Shown here: positions 63,513 through 64,000 of the stretch, piece after piece
Layout: every line of letters begins with the position of its first letter
Position numbering within the stretch: the first letter of the stretch is position 1
Origin: Chryseobacterium soli
Lineage (GTDB): Bacteria; Bacteroidota; Bacteroidia; Flavobacteriales; Weeksellaceae
Assembly: GCF_000737705.1 (NCBI RefSeq)
Contig: NZ_JPRH01000009.1
Span: forward strand, 87,308 to 151,307
Direction: 5' to 3'
Length of the DNA: 64,000 bases
Made by a program: the position numbers and the translations under genes
The notes under the pieces: model-generated
The model's database searches: none
The model's input: only the letters and a program-made list of their open reading frames with translations
Told to the model about the DNA's origin: nothing

Positions 63513-63605
63513 ATGACTCAAATCGAAAAACCAAAAGACCAGGACTTCTTCGACATCAACATCTATTGTCCTCAAAGTCCAAGTACATCAACTTCCGCTT
63601 TATAA
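63513..63605 (+). CDS. Putative RiPP-type precursor peptide, copy 1 (30 residues)
   Basis: The ORF encodes a hydrophilic start MTQIEKPKDQ, then DFFDINIY and the tail CPQSPSTSTSAL. The FDIN segment is in the place of the FNLD-like recognition box of many lanthipeptide leaders, and the Cys plus Ser/Thr tail would suit dehydration/cyclisation or another modification. No GG cleavage site or signal peptide is seen. Compared with copies 2-4 it has K/R and Q/N differences in the start region. Confidence 0.7.
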   Translation: MTQIEKPKDQDFFDINIYCPQSPSTSTSAL

Positions 63606-63627
63606 TTAACCTTAAAAATTTAACAAC

Positions 63628-63720
63628 ATGACTCAAATCGAAAAACCAAGAGACAACGACTTCTTCGACATTAACATCTATTGTCCTCAAAGTCCATCTA
63701 CATCAACCTCAGCTTTATAA
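63628..63720 (+). CDS. Putative RiPP-type precursor peptide, copy 2 (30 residues)
   Basis: The ORF encodes MTQIEKPRDNDFFDINIY then CPQSPSTSTSAL. It lies 115 bases after copy 1. The protein is identical to copy 3, from which it differs by one synonymous base (TCA/TCT). Confidence 0.7.
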   Translation: MTQIEKPRDNDFFDINIYCPQSPSTSTSAL

Positions 63721-63746
63721 TTAATAACCTTTAAAATTAAATTATC

Positions 63747-63839
63747 ATGACTCAAATCGAAAAACCAAGAGACAACGACTTCTTCGACATTAACATCTAT
63801 TGTCCTCAAAGTCCATCTACATCAACCTCTGCTTTATAA
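63747..63839 (+). CDS. Putative RiPP-type precursor peptide, copy 3 (30 residues)
   Basis: The same protein as copy 2, 119 bases on. The 26-base spacers before and after it are identical to each other. Confidence 0.7.
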   Translation: MTQIEKPRDNDFFDINIYCPQSPSTSTSAL

Positions 63840-63865
63840 TTAATAACCTTTAAAATTAAATTATC

Positions 63866-63958
63866 ATGACTCAAATCGAAAAACCAAGAGACAACGACTT
63901 CTTCGACATTAATATCTACTGTCCACAGCAGCCAAGTACGTCAACTTCCGCTTTATAA
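63866..63958 (+). CDS. Putative RiPP-type precursor peptide, copy 4 (30 residues)
   Basis: The ORF encodes MTQIEKPRDNDFFDINIY then CPQQPSTSTSAL. Against copy 3, eight codons differ synonymously (Asn, Tyr, Pro, Gln, Ser, Thr, Thr, Ser) and only one changes the residue (Ser to Gln). All changes lie in the second half; the first 15 codons are identical. Confidence 0.7.
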   Translation: MTQIEKPRDNDFFDINIYCPQQPSTSTSAL

Positions 63959-63984
63959 TTAATAACCTTTAAAATCAAATTATC

Positions 63985-64000
63985 ATGACTCAAATCGAAA
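63985..64000 (+). CDS. Putative RiPP-type precursor peptide, copy 5 (cut by window end)
   Basis: ATGACTCAAATCGAAA repeats the first five codons of the other copies, exactly 119 bases after copy 4. The spacer before it differs from the others by one base. The array continues past the window. Confidence 0.65.

Larger units (their letters stand above)
63513..64000 (+). repeat. Tandem array of 115-119 bp units carrying the small peptide genes
   Basis: Starts at 63513, 63628, 63747, 63866 and 63985 give periods of 115, 119, 119 and 119. Each unit is a 93-base ORF and a 22-26 base spacer (TTAATAACCTTTAAAATTAA then ATTATC in the later units). Confidence 0.95.

Noticed and set aside
63513..64000. 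Tandem peptide units considered as a CRISPR array or non-coding satellite
   Set aside because: There are no variable spacers, each unit is an intact ORF, and substitutions are strongly biased to synonymous sites.

Overview
The window is a chromosomal segment of a Bacteroidota bacterium, almost certainly a Flavobacteriales / Weeksellaceae member close to Chryseobacterium. Supporting signs are the low G+C, promoters of the TTG-N19-TAnnTTTG type, bacillithiol gene bshB1, type IX secretion (T9SS) C-terminal sorting domains, GLPGLI, DUF6452/DUF6048 and IPExxxVDY family proteins, a NusB of about 300 residues, and the acpP-fabF-rnc-IPExxxVDY-pyk operon. No rRNA, CRISPR, complete insertion sequence or prophage is visible. 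One tRNA (His) is present.

Layout. 1-3.8 kb: end of a probable tonB gene, a small membrane protein, a PstS-like lipoprotein, a TPR protein and bshB1, then tRNA-His. 4.3-9.9 kb: a small protein and a 1678-residue DUF4132 protein. 10-14 kb: DUF3276 protein, an ABC exporter, and nusB-DUF1573-yajC. 14-21 kb: an SDR enzyme, a YcxB-like protein, a Ku/LigD end-joining operon whose ligD is split by a one-base frameshift in an A9 tract, a Crp/Fnr-type regulator and a divergent PurA paralogue. 21-28.9 kb: nitrilase-family enzyme, aspS, ankyrin protein, ribosomal protein THX, DUF937 and DUF2480 proteins, lpxB and comEC. 29-39.4 kb: sdhCAB, a thioredoxin-fold lipoprotein with a CAA13 tract, rlmD, a zinc metalloprotease, DUF6452 and DUF6048. 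39.5-47.1 kb: two large T9SS cargo proteins (a reprolysin-like protease and a Fn3/GEVED repeat protein). 47.4-55.7 kb: ruvB-paiB-MBL-coaE operon, hutI, a GLPGLI gene broken by an amber codon, hutG and an aldehyde dehydrogenase. 55.8-60 kb: the pyk...acpP operon. 61-64 kb: a TonB-receptor-like outer membrane barrel followed directly by an array of tiny genes.

The most interesting locus is at the right edge. Downstream of the barrel gene lie one 34-residue ORF and at least five tandem copies (the fifth cut by the window end) of a 30-residue ORF on a 115-119 bp period. All share an FF(D/N)(I/V)N segment. The 30-mers end in a Cys/Ser/Thr-rich tail (CPQ-S/Q-PSTSTSAL). Between copies 3 and 4, eight codons differ synonymously and only one non-synonymously, so the peptide itself appears to be under selection. 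They look like precursors of a ribosomally made, modified peptide (RiPP). Any maturation enzymes would lie beyond the window.

A second notable signal is a matched pair of promoters upstream of the Crp-like regulator and the purA paralogue. In each, a TTGTCA-NN-TGAC(A/C)A palindrome abuts a TTG -33 element, followed by a 19-nt spacer and a -7 box. This suggests a small autoregulated regulon.
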